Assembly (NCBI GenBank): GCA_039962225.1 | Contig: JAMPKV010000001.1 | Coordinates: 186,001-250,000, forward strand | DNA: 64,000 nucleotides | Direction of reading: 5' to 3' | Source of the DNA: Microcoleus sp. AS-A8 | Lineage (GTDB): Bacteria > Cyanobacteriota > Cyanobacteriia > Cyanobacteriales > Coleofasciculaceae | Part shown: piece by piece, positions 24,429 to 34,214 of the stretch | Numbering within the stretch: position 1 is the first letter of the stretch | Layout of the letters: each line of letters begins with the position of its first letter | Translations under genes and position numbers: made by a program | The notes under the pieces: generated by a model | The model's input: only the letters and a program-made list of their open reading frames with translations | Told to the model about the DNA's origin: nothing | Database searches by the model: none

Positions 24429-25796
24429 TTACTTAATCCAAACTGTTTTAATGTTGACAAATTCATGGATGCCTTGAATGCCGAGTTCGCGTCCATAACC
24501 GGAGCGTTTGATGCCACCAAACGGTAAACGGGGATCGGATTTGACTAAGCCATTGATAAAGACAGCACCCGCTTCAACCTCGTCAATCAGGCGTTGGGCT
24601 TCTTGTTCATCGGTTGTCCAGGCACTAGCTCCCAGTCCAAAGGGGGATGCATTGGCTCTAGCGATCGCGGCATCAATATCCGGCACTCGAAACAGTAACG
24701 CCACTGGCCCAAAAAATTCCTCTTCGTCTGCTGGCGTCCCTGGTGGGAAGTCACTCAAAATCGTGGGTGGATAAAAATTGCCGGGGCGATCGGCGAGGAA
24801 ATGTCCGCCTGTAACGACTTTTGACCCTTTTTCAATGCAAACTTGCACGAGTTCGTCTAAATCTTTGAGAATCCCAGGCGTCGCTAAGGGGCCAACATCT
24901 GTATTCTCATCCATGGGGTCACCGATTTTTAACGCCTGAAATTTCTCCATCAGGCGTCGCTCAAATTCATCGGCAATCGCATCCACGACAATAAATCGTT
25001 TCGCCGCAATGCAAGATTGACCGGTATTGAGCATCCGCGCTGTAACAGCCGTTGTCACCGCTGCTTCTAGATCGGCACTTTCTAGGACAATAAAGGGGTC
25101 ACTTCCACCCAGTTCCAAAACGGTTTTCTTAATTTGCTTACCCGCTGTTGCGGCTAGACTCGCTCCTGCCGCTTCACTCCCCGTTAAGGTTGCCGCTTTG
25201 ACTCGCGCATCATTAATAATCGATGCCACTTGGTCTGCACCAACCAATAAGGTTTGAAACGCGCCTTCCGGAAATCCGGCTTCTCGGAAGATTTGTTCGA
25301 TCGCTAAAGCGCATTGCGGTACATTAGATGCGTGTTTAAGTAACCCAACATTGCCCGCCATCAGGGCGGGGGCGGCGAAGCGGAAGACCTGCCAAAAGGG
25401 GAAATTCCAAGGCATTACCGCGAGAATTAGCCCCAAAGGTTGGTAACGCACAAAGCTCTTACTGGCGTCCGTCGATACGGCAACGTCAGCGAGAAAGTCC
25501 GCCGCGTGTTCGGCGTAGTAGCGGCAAACTAAGGCGCATTTTTCGGTTTCAGCGATCGCACTTTTCAGGGTTTTCCCCATTTCAGTGGTCATGATCTTAC
25601 CGAAGCTGACCTTGTCTCGCTCCAAAATCTGGGCGGCTTTATTCAGCCATTCGGCTCGTTGTTGCATTGACGTTTTGCGATATTGCTCAAACGTCTGTTG
25701 TGCTAGTGCTAGTTTTTCTGCAATGGACTCAGCGCTCTCGGCCTCAAATGTTTTGATGGTCTCCCCGGTTGCTGGGTTAATCGTGGCGATACCCAT
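24429..25796 (-). CDS. gabD: Succinic semialdehyde dehydrogenase
   Basis: The start [17 protein letters not shown] at 25796 gives 455 residues. A longer frame to 25880 adds 28 non-conserved residues. With this start the general base Glu is at 228 (LELGGSDPF) and the catalytic Cys at 262 ([12 protein letters not shown]). As I remember, these are the numbers reported for the Synechococcus PCC 7002 enzyme, which supports both start and identity. The glycine motif TLTGSEAAG and the C-terminal [15 protein letters not shown] are also present. It oxidises succinic semialdehyde to succinate with NAD(P)+. Together with the downstream decarboxylase it forms the cyanobacterial TCA bypass; it could also serve a GABA shunt. 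Confidence 0.9.
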   Translation of the reverse strand: MGIATINPATGETIKTFEAESAESIAEKLALAQQTFEQYRKTSMQQRAEWLNKAAQILERDKVSFGKIMTTEMGKTLKSAIAETEKCALVCRYYAEHAADFLADVAVSTDASKSFVRYQPLGLILAVMPWNFPFWQVFRFAAPALMAGNVGLLKHASNVPQCALAIEQIFREAGFPEGAFQTLLVGADQVASIINDARVKAATLTGSEAAGASLAATAGKQIKKTVLELGGSDPFIVLESADLEAAVTTAVTARMLNTGQSCIAAKRFIVVDAIADEFERRLMEKFQALKIGDPMDENTDVGPLATPGILKDLDELVQVCIEKGSKVVTGGHFLADRPGNFYPPTILSDFPPGTPADEEEFFGPVALLFRVPDIDAAIARANASPFGLGASAWTTDEQEAQRLIDEVEAGAVFINGLVKSDPRLPFGGIKRSGYGRELGIQGIHEFVNIKTVWIK

Positions 25797-26233
25797 AAGC
25801 TTGTTCTCCAACCCCAAAGTAGATGGGTATATGTGTTGTTTTCCTTGTTTTCTTAGTCTAATGCCACCCTCACTTTCCATCCGTCAATGATGTAGATTGC
25901 TTTACAGTTTCTTTTCTTTGTTGAGGAGTGGATAGCGGATGATGCTGATACTGTAAATTTTTCCCAAAAAACTATAATCAATGACTTCATTAAACGTGGC
26001 AAATCTTAAATAAATATTTATTTTCTTTGAGATCTACACTAGAATGAAGAAGCAATTCTCTAGCTAGCTTGAGAAGATTTTTCCTGACAAATTTAGAGCA
26101 AAGACTTAACAACCTAGCGGTTCCCCACCGAATCAGCCAATCAAAAGCGCCACACCGCCGCTTTAAGAGTGCTCCTTACCACTCTGATGGCTAGCAGTAA
26201 TATGACCGTCGTAGCTCTTCCCCTAAGGACAAC
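25797..26233. other. AT-rich intergenic region with a 16-bp palindrome
   Basis: This divergent spacer of 437 bp lies between the dehydrogenase gene and a response-regulator gene. It holds the perfect palindrome AAATAAATATTTATTT (26008-26023) in an AT-rich block, a likely promoter or binding site. No gene is seen. Confidence 0.5.
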
Positions 26234-26692
26234 ATGGATGACTTGGATTTTTGCCCCTGTTGTGAACTCACGTATGGCGGTGCTAGTGATAATCCACGCT
26301 CTATCGCCAGCAAGCCGCTCATTTTAGTCGTTGATGATGATGAAGACAATTTGTTGCTGTTGGCTTACACGCTGGAACCGTTAGGCTTTGGTTTACTCAC
26401 CGCATCTGATGGTGTAACAGCTCTACGAAAAGCGCACGCTTATCAGCCGAATTTAATTTTGCTGGATATTCTCATGCCTTACATGAATGGTATGGAGGTA
26501 GTCATTCAACTCAGGAAAGACGCAAAAATGAGGACGGTTCCTGTCATTGCTGTGACCGCCTTAGCCCGAAAAGAAGACAGAGAACGTCTTCTTTTCGCAG
26601 GGTTTAATGACTACCTGAGCAAGCCCTATATGATCGAAGAAATTGAAGCCTTAGTCCGGCATTATCTCCCCTTGCCCGTTTCTATTTCTTGA
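26234..26692 (+). CDS. Single-domain response regulator (CheY-like)
   Basis: This 152-residue protein has a 30-residue N-terminal extension with CPCC (FCPCCELTYGG, possibly a redox or metal-binding turn). It continues into one receiver domain: VVDDDEDN acidic pocket, phospho-acceptor Asp in LILLDILMPYMNG, TALA and the Lys in DYLSKPYMIEE. No output domain is present, so it must act through partners such as a phosphorelay. The gene resembles a second regulator at 27508-27933, suggesting duplication. Its last 11 bp overlap the convergent DUF2294 gene. The Cys-rich N-terminus is not present in the second copy. Confidence 0.85.
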   Translation: MDDLDFCPCCELTYGGASDNPRSIASKPLILVVDDDEDNLLLLAYTLEPLGFGLLTASDGVTALRKAHAYQPNLILLDILMPYMNGMEVVIQLRKDAKMRTVPVIAVTALARKEDRERLLFAGFNDYLSKPYMIEEIEALVRHYLPLPVSIS

Positions 26693-27122
26693 GCTTGGGA
26701 ACTGCTTCAGGATTCCGAACTTCTGGTGTAACCTCTAAAACAGCGATGATGCCAGTGCGACCGGTCTCTAGGGTAGCATCGCTGAGAAGGTCCAGGACAG
26801 AGACACCGAGTACTTCCTCAATCAAGGCTTTTAGGCCGGGTTTGATGGCCTCATCCAATTCTGAACGAACTTGTTGCGCTAAGTCAGCTTGACCCCTATC
26901 CGCTAGGAGTTGTTCGGGTGGAGTAATCGAGTCTTCAATAATCAAGGCCAGCTTTTCATCAAAGATTTGACAAGTCACTTTCCCCGGCTGATGCCCTAAC
27001 TGGTCGCGATACAAAGCCTGGAGTCGCTGTGAAAGCAGGCGTTCTAACTGCCCTCGGGTAGGCTTGGAAGACTCCTGTGTCATAGGGGGGTTTTGTTGAA
27101 GAATAAAATGATCTAAAGGCAT
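26682..27122 (-). CDS. DUF2294 domain protein
   Basis: The product is 146 residues from the first ATG; an internal start MTQESSKPTRGQ at 27083 (133 residues) agrees better with the family N-terminus as I recall it, and neither has a clear Shine-Dalgarno. The body RGQLERLLSQRLQALYRDQL...GKVTCQIFDEKLALIIEDS, then VLGVSVLDLLSDA and RTGIIAVLE is the DUF2294 domain. It was once described as a Na+-translocating decarboxylase-related domain, but its function is unproven. The protein is cytoplasmic with no TM segment. It is convergent with, and overlaps, the preceding response regulator by 11 bp. Confidence 0.75.
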   Translation of the reverse strand: MPLDHFILQQNPPMTQESSKPTRGQLERLLSQRLQALYRDQLGHQPGKVTCQIFDEKLALIIEDSITPPEQLLADRGQADLAQQVRSELDEAIKPGLKALIEEVLGVSVLDLLSDATLETGRTGIIAVLEVTPEVRNPEAVPKLKK

Positions 27123-27507
27123 ATTTTAAAGATTATTCAACAGTTTTTGCGATATTGTCCTAGTCGGTCTAGAATATTGACAATTTCCTGGATTTATGCG
27201 GTTAAGACGACTACTGCTTTCATGGTACACATCATCTAGGCAAGGGCGTCGATATATTTACCCAAAAAACGAAATTATTCATAAATTTGGGTTTTAATTT
27301 TTATATTGGGGTATTTACTCCTAGAATAAGGCTAAAGATTGGTGTTCTATTGACAAATCTCAATAAAGCATCATTTATCATAGAAAATCAGCGCCGATTC
27401 AATACAAGCCAGTCTGTACTAAACGCCGCCGAGCCGATTGGGGATTGCCTTGTCCACTTTGCTGCTGAGGATTGTATCGGGAAGAGTCAACTTCCCACCA
27501 GAAGAAC
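27123..27507. other. AT-rich intergenic stretch, no gene seen
   Basis: These 385 bp lie between the divergent DUF2294 and response-regulator genes. They are AT-rich and probably contain both promoters. A TTG-started extension of the downstream regulator frame (from 27472) overlaps its end but is not well supported. Confidence 0.4.
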
Positions 27508-27933
27508 ATGGTTATGAAAGTGGATATGGAATGTTCTCTTGGCAGCGATGATCAGGCCGTTGCCCAACAGCCATTAGTTTTAGTCGTAGATGATAATGAA
27601 GATAATTTATCATTGCTCGCTTTCTTGGTCGAGCAACTCGATTGCCAAATTCTGACGGCTGTAGATGGTAAGACGGCGTTGGATTTAGTGGAAAGTCACC
27701 AACCATCCCTAATCTTACTCGATATGATGCTGCCGGATTTAGACGGATTGGAAGTCTTATCTCGCATCAGGCAGAACCCTGTGAAGGCTAAGATTCCGGT
27801 GATTGCCGTGACAGCGATGGCACGACAACAAGACCGAGAGCGCATTTTATCAGCAGGCTGCAATGAATACGTGACTAAGCCTTACAACGTTGATGAAATA
27901 GACGCATTGATGCGACGTTATCTGGGCCAATAA
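27508..27933 (+). CDS. Single-domain response regulator (CheY-like)
   Basis: From ATG at 27508 (an upstream TTG at 27472 or ATG at 27514 are alternatives) the product is about 141 residues. It has one receiver domain: VLVVDDNEDNLSLL, phospho-acceptor in LILLDMMLPDLDGLEV, VTAMARQQDRERIL and Lys in NEYVTKPYNVDEID. It is clearly related to the regulator at 26234-26692, sharing the VVDD(D/N)EDN, DRER and alpha-5 regions. The single domain implies a role in a phosphorelay or in protein-protein control. No kinase gene is adjacent. Confidence 0.85.
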   Translation: MVMKVDMECSLGSDDQAVAQQPLVLVVDDNEDNLSLLAFLVEQLDCQILTAVDGKTALDLVESHQPSLILLDMMLPDLDGLEVLSRIRQNPVKAKIPVIAVTAMARQQDRERILSAGCNEYVTKPYNVDEIDALMRRYLGQ

Positions 27934-27963
27934 GGTTGAGGGTTTGTCGGATACGTAACGCCA

Positions 27964-27985
27964 GAGCAACGCATCAAGGTTGCTC
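27964..27985. terminator. Hairpin between convergent genes
   Basis: GAGCAAC (27964-27970) pairs with GTTGCTC (27979-27985), giving a 7-bp stem with an 8-nt loop between the convergent response-regulator and dehydrogenase genes. No T-run follows. This is a candidate terminator only. Confidence 0.4.
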
Positions 27986-28025
27986 GCATAACAGGCATGG
28001 GTGGATGATGGCTAGTTAATCGGCG

Positions 28026-29081
28026 CTACTCTAACTGAGGATAAATCAAGATTTTGTAAGTATCCGGCGTTGGGGCGATCGCACGTTCAACCGCATCGGC
28101 TAAATTTTGCAGAGGGTAGCGATCGCTAATTAGGGCGTCCACATCAATGCGTCGGTTGAAGACAATATCCGTAGCTAAGGACTGAATGCGATAAGAAGAA
28201 CTATAACTCCCCATCAGATCGATTTCCCGGCGATAGAGGATATTGGGATTAATGGGAATTTCCACCTCGTCGGGAAATTCAGCAAAAAATACAATTTTGC
28301 CGCCTTTGCGGGTACAGTCTAAGGCTTGGAAAAACGCTTTCTCACTGGGAACAGCGAGTAGGGTTGTATCCACACCCATACCCTCGGTGAGAGCGAAGAT
28401 TTTAGCTTGTAAGTCGGGATCACGCGCATCAAAAGCCGCCTCAGCCCCCACCGCCTGGGCTTTCTCAATCCGGGCAGGGATGAGGTCAGTGGCGATCGCT
28501 TTTGCTCCAAAGTACTTCACCAACATAATAAACATCAGTCCAATCGGACCCGCCCCAGTGACCAAAATGGTTTGACCGGGGTTAACCTGGGCTTTTTTCA
28601 CCGCCTTAAGACAGCAGTTTGTGGGTTCGACAAAACTCGCTTGTTCAAAACTGACTCCCTCTGGGATCGGAATTAACCCCCCATTGCGGACGATATGTCC
28701 CGGAACTTTGACATAGTCGGCAAAGCCGCCACCGCTAGGCACAAACCCTGCTGTTGTAGAGATATTTTTATAAACGTCGCACATCGAGAAATTGTCATTG
28801 AGGCAGTAGCCGCAGCGCATACAAGGGATATGGTGCATCACCACAACCCGTTGCCCCACCTGCCAACCGGTAACCTCGTCTCCGACAGCAGCAATCACAC
28901 CCGCCGTTTCATGTCCGTAGATGCGCGGAGGCTCATATAGGGGATAACGAATTTTTTTGATATCCGACTGACAAAGTCCCACTACTCGCACCTGCACCAG
29001 CACCTCATCGGCGTGAAGTTCGGGAACAGGCACCTCTTCGTAACTCAGTTGATTAACCCCTCGGAATACTTGCGCCTTCAT
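28026..29081 (-). CDS. Zinc-dependent medium-chain alcohol dehydrogenase
   Basis: The product has 351 residues. The catalytic zinc motif region GLCQSDIKKIRYP and GHETAGVI are near residues 35-65. The structural zinc Cys4 lobe (CMRCGYCLNDNFSMC) is near 90-104. The Rossmann motif VTGAGPIGLMFIMLVKYFGA is near 170, followed by ATDLIPARIEKA. It resembles sorbitol/threonine dehydrogenase-type MDR enzymes that oxidise polyols or alcohols with NAD(P)+. The substrate cannot be told from sequence. It is a single gene with the next minus-strand gene 216 bp upstream. Confidence 0.85.
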   Translation of the reverse strand: MKAQVFRGVNQLSYEEVPVPELHADEVLVQVRVVGLCQSDIKKIRYPLYEPPRIYGHETAGVIAAVGDEVTGWQVGQRVVVMHHIPCMRCGYCLNDNFSMCDVYKNISTTAGFVPSGGGFADYVKVPGHIVRNGGLIPIPEGVSFEQASFVEPTNCCLKAVKKAQVNPGQTILVTGAGPIGLMFIMLVKYFGAKAIATDLIPARIEKAQAVGAEAAFDARDPDLQAKIFALTEGMGVDTTLLAVPSEKAFFQALDCTRKGGKIVFFAEFPDEVEIPINPNILYRREIDLMGSYSSSYRIQSLATDIVFNRRIDVDALISDRYPLQNLADAVERAIAPTPDTYKILIYPQLE

Positions 29082-29297
29082 GCACTCCTCCTATTTGCCT
29101 AGCAATTTTAGCTTTTTTCGCCCAAAGCCCCTCACCCTATCGTTACTCCCATGGCTGTCGGCAGGAATAGGTGGGTTGCTTGTGTCGTTCCTGCCAATCG
29201 GGAACGCTGGCATCCCCATCCTCGCTCAAGCTGTGGTCAGCGTAAGCAGGGTGGGGAGAATATCTATCACTCCAGTCCCTTAAAATAGACCAGCCCT

Positions 29298-30074
29298 CTA
29301 GTTGGTTGGCACCACAAACACAGGAATCTGACGCTCTGGCGTAGCAGGAGACGACGGCTCTGGAGCGCTCGGAACCCCGATTGATGGAACCGTTGAGTCA
29401 TCTCCAGGCTTGGTAAAAATCAACTCCCGCTCAGGAGGGGTTGATGGTGCAGGTGGAGGCGTGGAAAGGGCAGGTTGAGAACTCGGTAGAGGTCGAGGTG
29501 GCGTATTCGACTGGGAAGCTACCGGAGCTGATGAATCAGTCGTCAGGTAGATATGGCCTAATGACTTTCCTTGATAGGTTCTTCTCGTAAACCGCCAACC
29601 TGGGTTGAGAATGATCTTGGCAAAACCGTTCGTCATGCCCTTCGTGCTGCCAATTTCAACTTCTGCTGCACTGCGATTGACACGGGGTGTCCCAAGTAGC
29701 ACCAATTCCCCATTACGCTCAACGATTCTGAGAATATAGTCTAAACCGAGGTCTTCACCACTCATGCGGAGCGAATAGCCATTACTATCGGTGCTACGCC
29801 CACAAATCCCTGTAAAGTCAAAGTTTAGGAGTAGAGGATCGACACTAACCGGGTTGCTGCCAGTTTCACTCCAGCAAGGTCGGCGATTTGAAAGTTGTTC
29901 AATAATCAGTAGTTGATGCTTGTTGTCGCCGTAGGGAGCTGCGACAGCAATGAAATTATTGCCGTTAACTTCTGCGTCGTCAAAAGTCGCGGCGGTTGTC
30001 GGACTCAAAGTACCGATGGAAAGCAAGGAAGCGACAGCTAGCCCAGCGACTCGCAGCCATTGTGAAATGTTCAT
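29298..30074 (-). CDS. DUF3747 secreted protein
   Basis: A Sec signal peptide (residues 1-29, ending PTTAATF) precedes a DUF3747 domain of about 155 residues: FIAVAAPYGDNKHQLLIIEQ, RPCW, VDPLLLNFDFTGICGRSTDS-NGYSLR and ending IYLTTDS. A Pro/Ser-rich tail follows (about 185-258). DUF3747 is a largely cyanobacterial domain of unknown function in exported proteins. Two Cys (RRPCW and GICG) might form a disulfide. The Pro-rich tail suggests a cell-wall or polysaccharide-associated position. It stands between the dehydrogenase gene and the large hybrid kinase on the same strand, without clear operon spacing. Confidence 0.8.
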   Translation of the reverse strand: MNISQWLRVAGLAVASLLSIGTLSPTTAATFDDAEVNGNNFIAVAAPYGDNKHQLLIIEQLSNRRPCWSETGSNPVSVDPLLLNFDFTGICGRSTDSNGYSLRMSGEDLGLDYILRIVERNGELVLLGTPRVNRSAAEVEIGSTKGMTNGFAKIILNPGWRFTRRTYQGKSLGHIYLTTDSSAPVASQSNTPPRPLPSSQPALSTPPPAPSTPPERELIFTKPGDDSTVPSIGVPSAPEPSSPATPERQIPVFVVPTN

Positions 30075-30185
30075 GATTCACACGCATTCGCTAATTTGTG
30101 CACTGTAAGTAGACGCTCATTCCTCAAAATTAGATTCCTGATGAGTAAAGTTGAGCTTAGACATTTATATATCACTGAGTTGAGG

Positions 30186-33100
30186 TCACCTCTTGCCAGA
30201 ATTGCTCTTTATGGGCTTGACTGAAAATGTAAGAACAGTCTCATCCACACCTTTGAGCATCAGGGGACGGAACTTGGTAATTTCACTGTCGTCCAACCAG
30301 TCAGCGACGTTGGCTGAGACGAGAATTGAGTTGGGTTCAGCCGCTTCTTGTAGCCGCGAAGCAATGTTAACCGAAGGCCCAATCGCTGTATAGTCTGAGC
30401 GTTCCTTGCCTCCGAACATTCCCACAACCGCCGTTCCTTGGTGAATGCCACAACGGAATCTCACAGGAGGTGGCCCATCTTTCCCAACAATCCCCTGTTC
30501 TTCCCATCGCTGGTTGAGCTGTTCTAGGGAACGCAACATGTGCCGTGCTGTTGCGACGGCTCTTCGTACTTGCTCTTGTGGTGCGAGTACCTCCGGAGCG
30601 CCAAAAATGGCTAAAATTCCATCACCCATAAACTTATCAACCGTACCGCCATTCTCAAAAACAGCCTGAGTCATGGCAGCAAGGTACTCGTTGAGCAACT
30701 CGGCTACACGGCGCGATCGCAAGGTATTTGATAGCTGAGTAAAGCCTACAATGTCACTGAACAAGGTTGTAATCAAGGTTTGCTCTGGACTTAAATCTAG
30801 CTCTAGTTCGCCCTTGGCCGCCCTCTGAACCATTGCCGGGGGCAAAAAGCGCCTCAGTACGGACTCTGTCAGATACGTATTCAATTCCAGCACCCGTTGC
30901 TCATTCGCCTTGAGTGCCAGTAAATTCCGTACTTCTGCTAATAATTCCCGATCATTAAACGGCTTCGAGAGATAAGCATCGGCTCCTTGTTCAGTTCCTT
31001 CTATTCGGGTCGCTTCATCCGCTTTCGCCGTGAGCAAAATAATCGGTGTCCCTTTCAACTCTGGAGTGTCGCGAATCATCCGAATCATATCCAAACCCGA
31101 TACCTCCGGCATCATCAAATCCGCCACAATCAGCTGGGGACGGTACTCCTGAGCGACCTTGAACCCTTCTGCTCCGTTGCGAGCTATCTGAATTTGATAG
31201 CCCTCCTGCCTTAGAATGCGGGACACATAGGCGCGTAAATCTGAATTATCGTCTACCACCAAGACTTTGGATGGGGGAGAAGCAGGCACTCCCGTCACCT
31301 TGATCTGAGGTTCCCCAGTTCCCTGTTCTTCTTCCTCTACGGGCAATTCGATTTCTAAGTCGGCTAATTCCACCGATGCCCGACTTACCTGCATTTCTGT
31401 GGGCACTTCCAGTACTTGCTCAACGGGTAGGTGAGATGTCCCCGTTTGGAGCCACACGGTGAAGGTTGTGCCTTCTGAATAAACCGACTCTACAGAAATT
31501 TGACCTCCATGCAGTTCCACCAGTTCTTTCACCAAAGCCAGCCCCAAACCGCTGCCCTCATAACTGCGATTGACTGACCCTTCTGCCTGTCGGAACCGCT
31601 CAAACAAATGGGGCACTTGCTCCTTCTTAATGCCAATGCCCGTGTCGCTAATCTGCAACCGGACATGGTCTCCTGCTGGTTCTACGTTGATGGTAATATT
31701 CCCCCCAGCGTCGGTAAACTTCATGGCATTAGATAGGAGGTTATAAAGCACCTTATCAAATTTTTCTAAATCTACATAAACCGGAGTGCAGCGTGTTAGC
31801 TGGGTTGAGAGACGGATGTTCTTTTTATCGCAGTAAGGCCGAAACGCTTCGACAATTTGGCTGACAAACTGGACTAAGTTACAGGGACGGAAACTGGCTT
31901 GCATCCGACCGGCATCCAGTCGATGTAGATCGAGGAGTTGATTGACTAAGCGCAATAATCGTCGAGAATTACGTAGGGCAATCCCACATTGTTCGTAAGG
32001 TAAATCCTGTTTCCGCTCAATTACCGATTCCAGCGGCCCAATCATCAGGGTTAGGGGCGTGCGGAATTCGTGGGAAATATTTTGGAAAAACTCGGTCTTC
32101 TGTCGGTCTAATTCCATTAACCGCTCAGCTTGCTGCCGTGTTTTCTGATAGAGTCGCGACTGCTGAACGGCGATCGCGGCTTGTGCCGCCACGGCCTGAG
32201 CTAAATTGATTTCTGAGGGTAGCCAATGGCGAGGGCGGTAGGTGTGGCGCAAGGTAATACTGCCAATAATTGTGCCGGATGGTTGTCCTGACACTCTTGG
32301 CGTTGTTTGGCTGTCGCTCACGCTAGCGTTACTGCTGGCGCTATCAGCCAATAAGGGTACCACCAGAAGTGCGCGTGCGGGTTGGCGAAAGGGGAGATCA
32401 AACCCTTTCATCTCTGGGTTCGCCGCCAAATCATCGATCGCGACTGGCTGTTGGGTGTTCACTAGCTGTTGCAGCACCGGATTCCCAGAAATGGGGACAA
32501 GGGATTGGGGCAACTGATGAGCCACAAAGCCAGAGTTGGAGGATTGATTGATCAAGGATGTAGTGGAATTGTCCTTGTCCTGAGATTCCACCGCTTGAGC
32601 CGATTTACCATCATACAAGCCTACACATTGGACAAATTCATCCTCTTCTCTCCACAGCGATAAAGTACAGCCATCCACCTTGATCGCTTGTCCTAATTGT
32701 TGAGTAATTGCCGTGAAAATTTCTTGGGGGTCTAGGGTTGAACGGATGGCGTTGGTGATCGTGTTCACTAGAGCTTGCTGGGTTGCCAGTGCCCGCACTT
32801 GTTCGTAAGCGCGTGCCTGGGAAAGCGCCAACGCCGCTTGGTCGGCAACCATCACCACCAACTGAATTTCGTCATCTTGCCAATAGTAAGGCTGCTCACA
32901 TTGATGCAGAGCCAGAACTGCGACTAACTCTTGTTGACTAATCAGGGGTACGACCAAGGTTGAGCGAATGTTGGTTTGTTGATAGGCGATCGCTCGTTGT
33001 CGAATTTCTGCACTCTCACCCAGGAAGCGCTCATCCGTTAACACATCATTAATCACTGCAACCTCGCGGGTTTCCCACACGGTTTGTTCCAACAAGGAGG

Positions 33101-33941
33101 GGTAAGAGGAGGATTGGCCTAAAGAGGGGCTAGGGGAAGAGGATGACGGGGAGATGGGCAGACGCGGTGACGCGAACAACGCAGAATCACCCATTACGCT
33201 CTCTCCGGCCCCAATTTCTGAATCCGTGGATATGGGTTCGGGCTTCTTAGGCGTGATTTCTTCAGACCTAGCAGAGCCATTCAGCCCGGCCTCTGTTCCG
33301 GAGCGTAGCGACCCTTGCTCTTTTTGATACACAAACCATTCATCGACCAACCGGCCATCCTGAAAGGGACGTAGAAGGCAAATATCGACCTCCAGCAGAT
33401 GCCCTACGGATTCGACAATCCTTTGCAGGATTTGCTGTAGAGGAGAATCACCCTCCTGCCCAAACTGGGCGTTGCGAATCGTATTGGTAACGGTATTCAG
33501 GAGAGATTCCCGGCGCAGTGCCCGACACAGTTCTCTGGTGCGAACCTTCAAGACATTGTGGGTATCCATCGCCTGCCGCACAACTGCCTTGAGGTCATCA
33601 GAATTCCAAGGTTTTGTGACAAATTTGAAGACTTTACCTGCGTTGATCGCCTCTACAAGGTCTTCCACATCCGTGTAGCCGGTCAAGATAATCCGGATGA
33701 TATCCGGGTATCGGGTAGCAGTGAGGCTGAGAAACTCAGTGCCGCTCATCAGGGGCATACGCTGATCGGAGATGATCACCGCGATATCCCCTTCATGAGC
33801 CAAAATCTCTAGTGCGGCAGGCCCATTGTCTGCCCTCAAGACTTTGTATTCTCGATGGAAAGTCCGGTAAAGCAAGTCAAGATTGTCTGGCTCGTCGTCA
33901 ACAACCAGAAGTTTGGGCTTACTTGTTTCTTGGGATTTCAT
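30186..33941 (-). CDS. Hybrid kinase: REC-GAF-GAF-HisKA-HATPase-REC-adenylate cyclase
   Basis: The start MKSQETSKPKLLVVDDEPDN at 33941 has GGAGAG 6-7 nt upstream; a longer frame to 34139 is less likely. The product is about 1251 residues. Domains in order: REC1 (Asp in ISDQRMPLMSG, Lys in KFVTKPW), GAF (about 150-390, split by a low-complexity Ser/Pro insert), GAF (about 405-610), HisKA (FFQNISHEFRTPLT near 650), HATPase (NAMKFTDAGG, DTGIGIKKE, GSGLGLAL), REC2 (LIVADLMMPEVSG), and a class III adenylyl/guanylyl cyclase (FSDIVGFTQLSN and DKFMGDGILAIFGAP carrying both metal Asp, then GIHQGTAVVGMFG). The plan couples phosphorelay and GAF sensing to cyclic nucleotide synthesis in one chain. GAF ligands are unknown; I see no clear phytochrome-type Cys. 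It is probably cytoplasmic. Confidence 0.9.
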   Translation of the reverse strand: MKSQETSKPKLLVVDDEPDNLDLLYRTFHREYKVLRADNGPAALEILAHEGDIAVIISDQRMPLMSGTEFLSLTATRYPDIIRIILTGYTDVEDLVEAINAGKVFKFVTKPWNSDDLKAVVRQAMDTHNVLKVRTRELCRALRRESLLNTVTNTIRNAQFGQEGDSPLQQILQRIVESVGHLLEVDICLLRPFQDGRLVDEWFVYQKEQGSLRSGTEAGLNGSARSEEITPKKPEPISTDSEIGAGESVMGDSALFASPRLPISPSSSSPSPSLGQSSSYPSLLEQTVWETREVAVINDVLTDERFLGESAEIRQRAIAYQQTNIRSTLVVPLISQQELVAVLALHQCEQPYYWQDDEIQLVVMVADQAALALSQARAYEQVRALATQQALVNTITNAIRSTLDPQEIFTAITQQLGQAIKVDGCTLSLWREEDEFVQCVGLYDGKSAQAVESQDKDNSTTSLINQSSNSGFVAHQLPQSLVPISGNPVLQQLVNTQQPVAIDDLAANPEMKGFDLPFRQPARALLVVPLLADSASSNASVSDSQTTPRVSGQPSGTIIGSITLRHTYRPRHWLPSEINLAQAVAAQAAIAVQQSRLYQKTRQQAERLMELDRQKTEFFQNISHEFRTPLTLMIGPLESVIERKQDLPYEQCGIALRNSRRLLRLVNQLLDLHRLDAGRMQASFRPCNLVQFVSQIVEAFRPYCDKKNIRLSTQLTRCTPVYVDLEKFDKVLYNLLSNAMKFTDAGGNITINVEPAGDHVRLQISDTGIGIKKEQVPHLFERFRQAEGSVNRSYEGSGLGLALVKELVELHGGQISVESVYSEGTTFTVWLQTGTSHLPVEQVLEVPTEMQVSRASVELADLEIELPVEEEEQGTGEPQIKVTGVPASPPSKVLVVDDNSDLRAYVSRILRQEGYQIQIARNGAEGFKVAQEYRPQLIVADLMMPEVSGLDMIRMIRDTPELKGTPIILLTAKADEATRIEGTEQGADAYLSKPFNDRELLAEVRNLLALKANEQRVLELNTYLTESVLRRFLPPAMVQRAAKGELELDLSPEQTLITTLFSDIVGFTQLSNTLRSRRVAELLNEYLAAMTQAVFENGGTVDKFMGDGILAIFGAPEVLAPQEQVRRAVATARHMLRSLEQLNQRWEEQGIVGKDGPPPVRFRCGIHQGTAVVGMFGGKERSDYTAIGPSVNIASRLQEAAEPNSILVSANVADWLDDSEITKFRPLMLKGVDETVLTFSVKPIKSNSGKR

Positions 33942-34214
33942 GCACCGCTCTCCTGCTGCCAAGGCTTGTCGGGTAAAAAAAGTCTGCACAGTGTTCACAG
34001 ATTCTTCTCTTGAGAGGGGTGGCTCGTTCGTTGGGCGATCGGGGCTAAATTGATCCATCCTAATTTTGAGGCGAGTTGTTGCCTGCCTACAAAGAAAGAG
34101 ACCCTCCGGAGTTAACGTTATGGTTGTGGTGCACCCCAATCGATTTTAATTTTTGTTTTCTAGTATGGTTGTATCCTTTGAAAAGAAGAACAGAGGTTAT
34201 CCACTCAAAAATTT

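Noticed and set aside
29080-29283. Plus-strand 67-codon frame with hydrophobic segments
   Set aside because: Its start overlaps the ATG of the dehydrogenase gene, there is no ribosome site, and the codon pattern is unremarkable.
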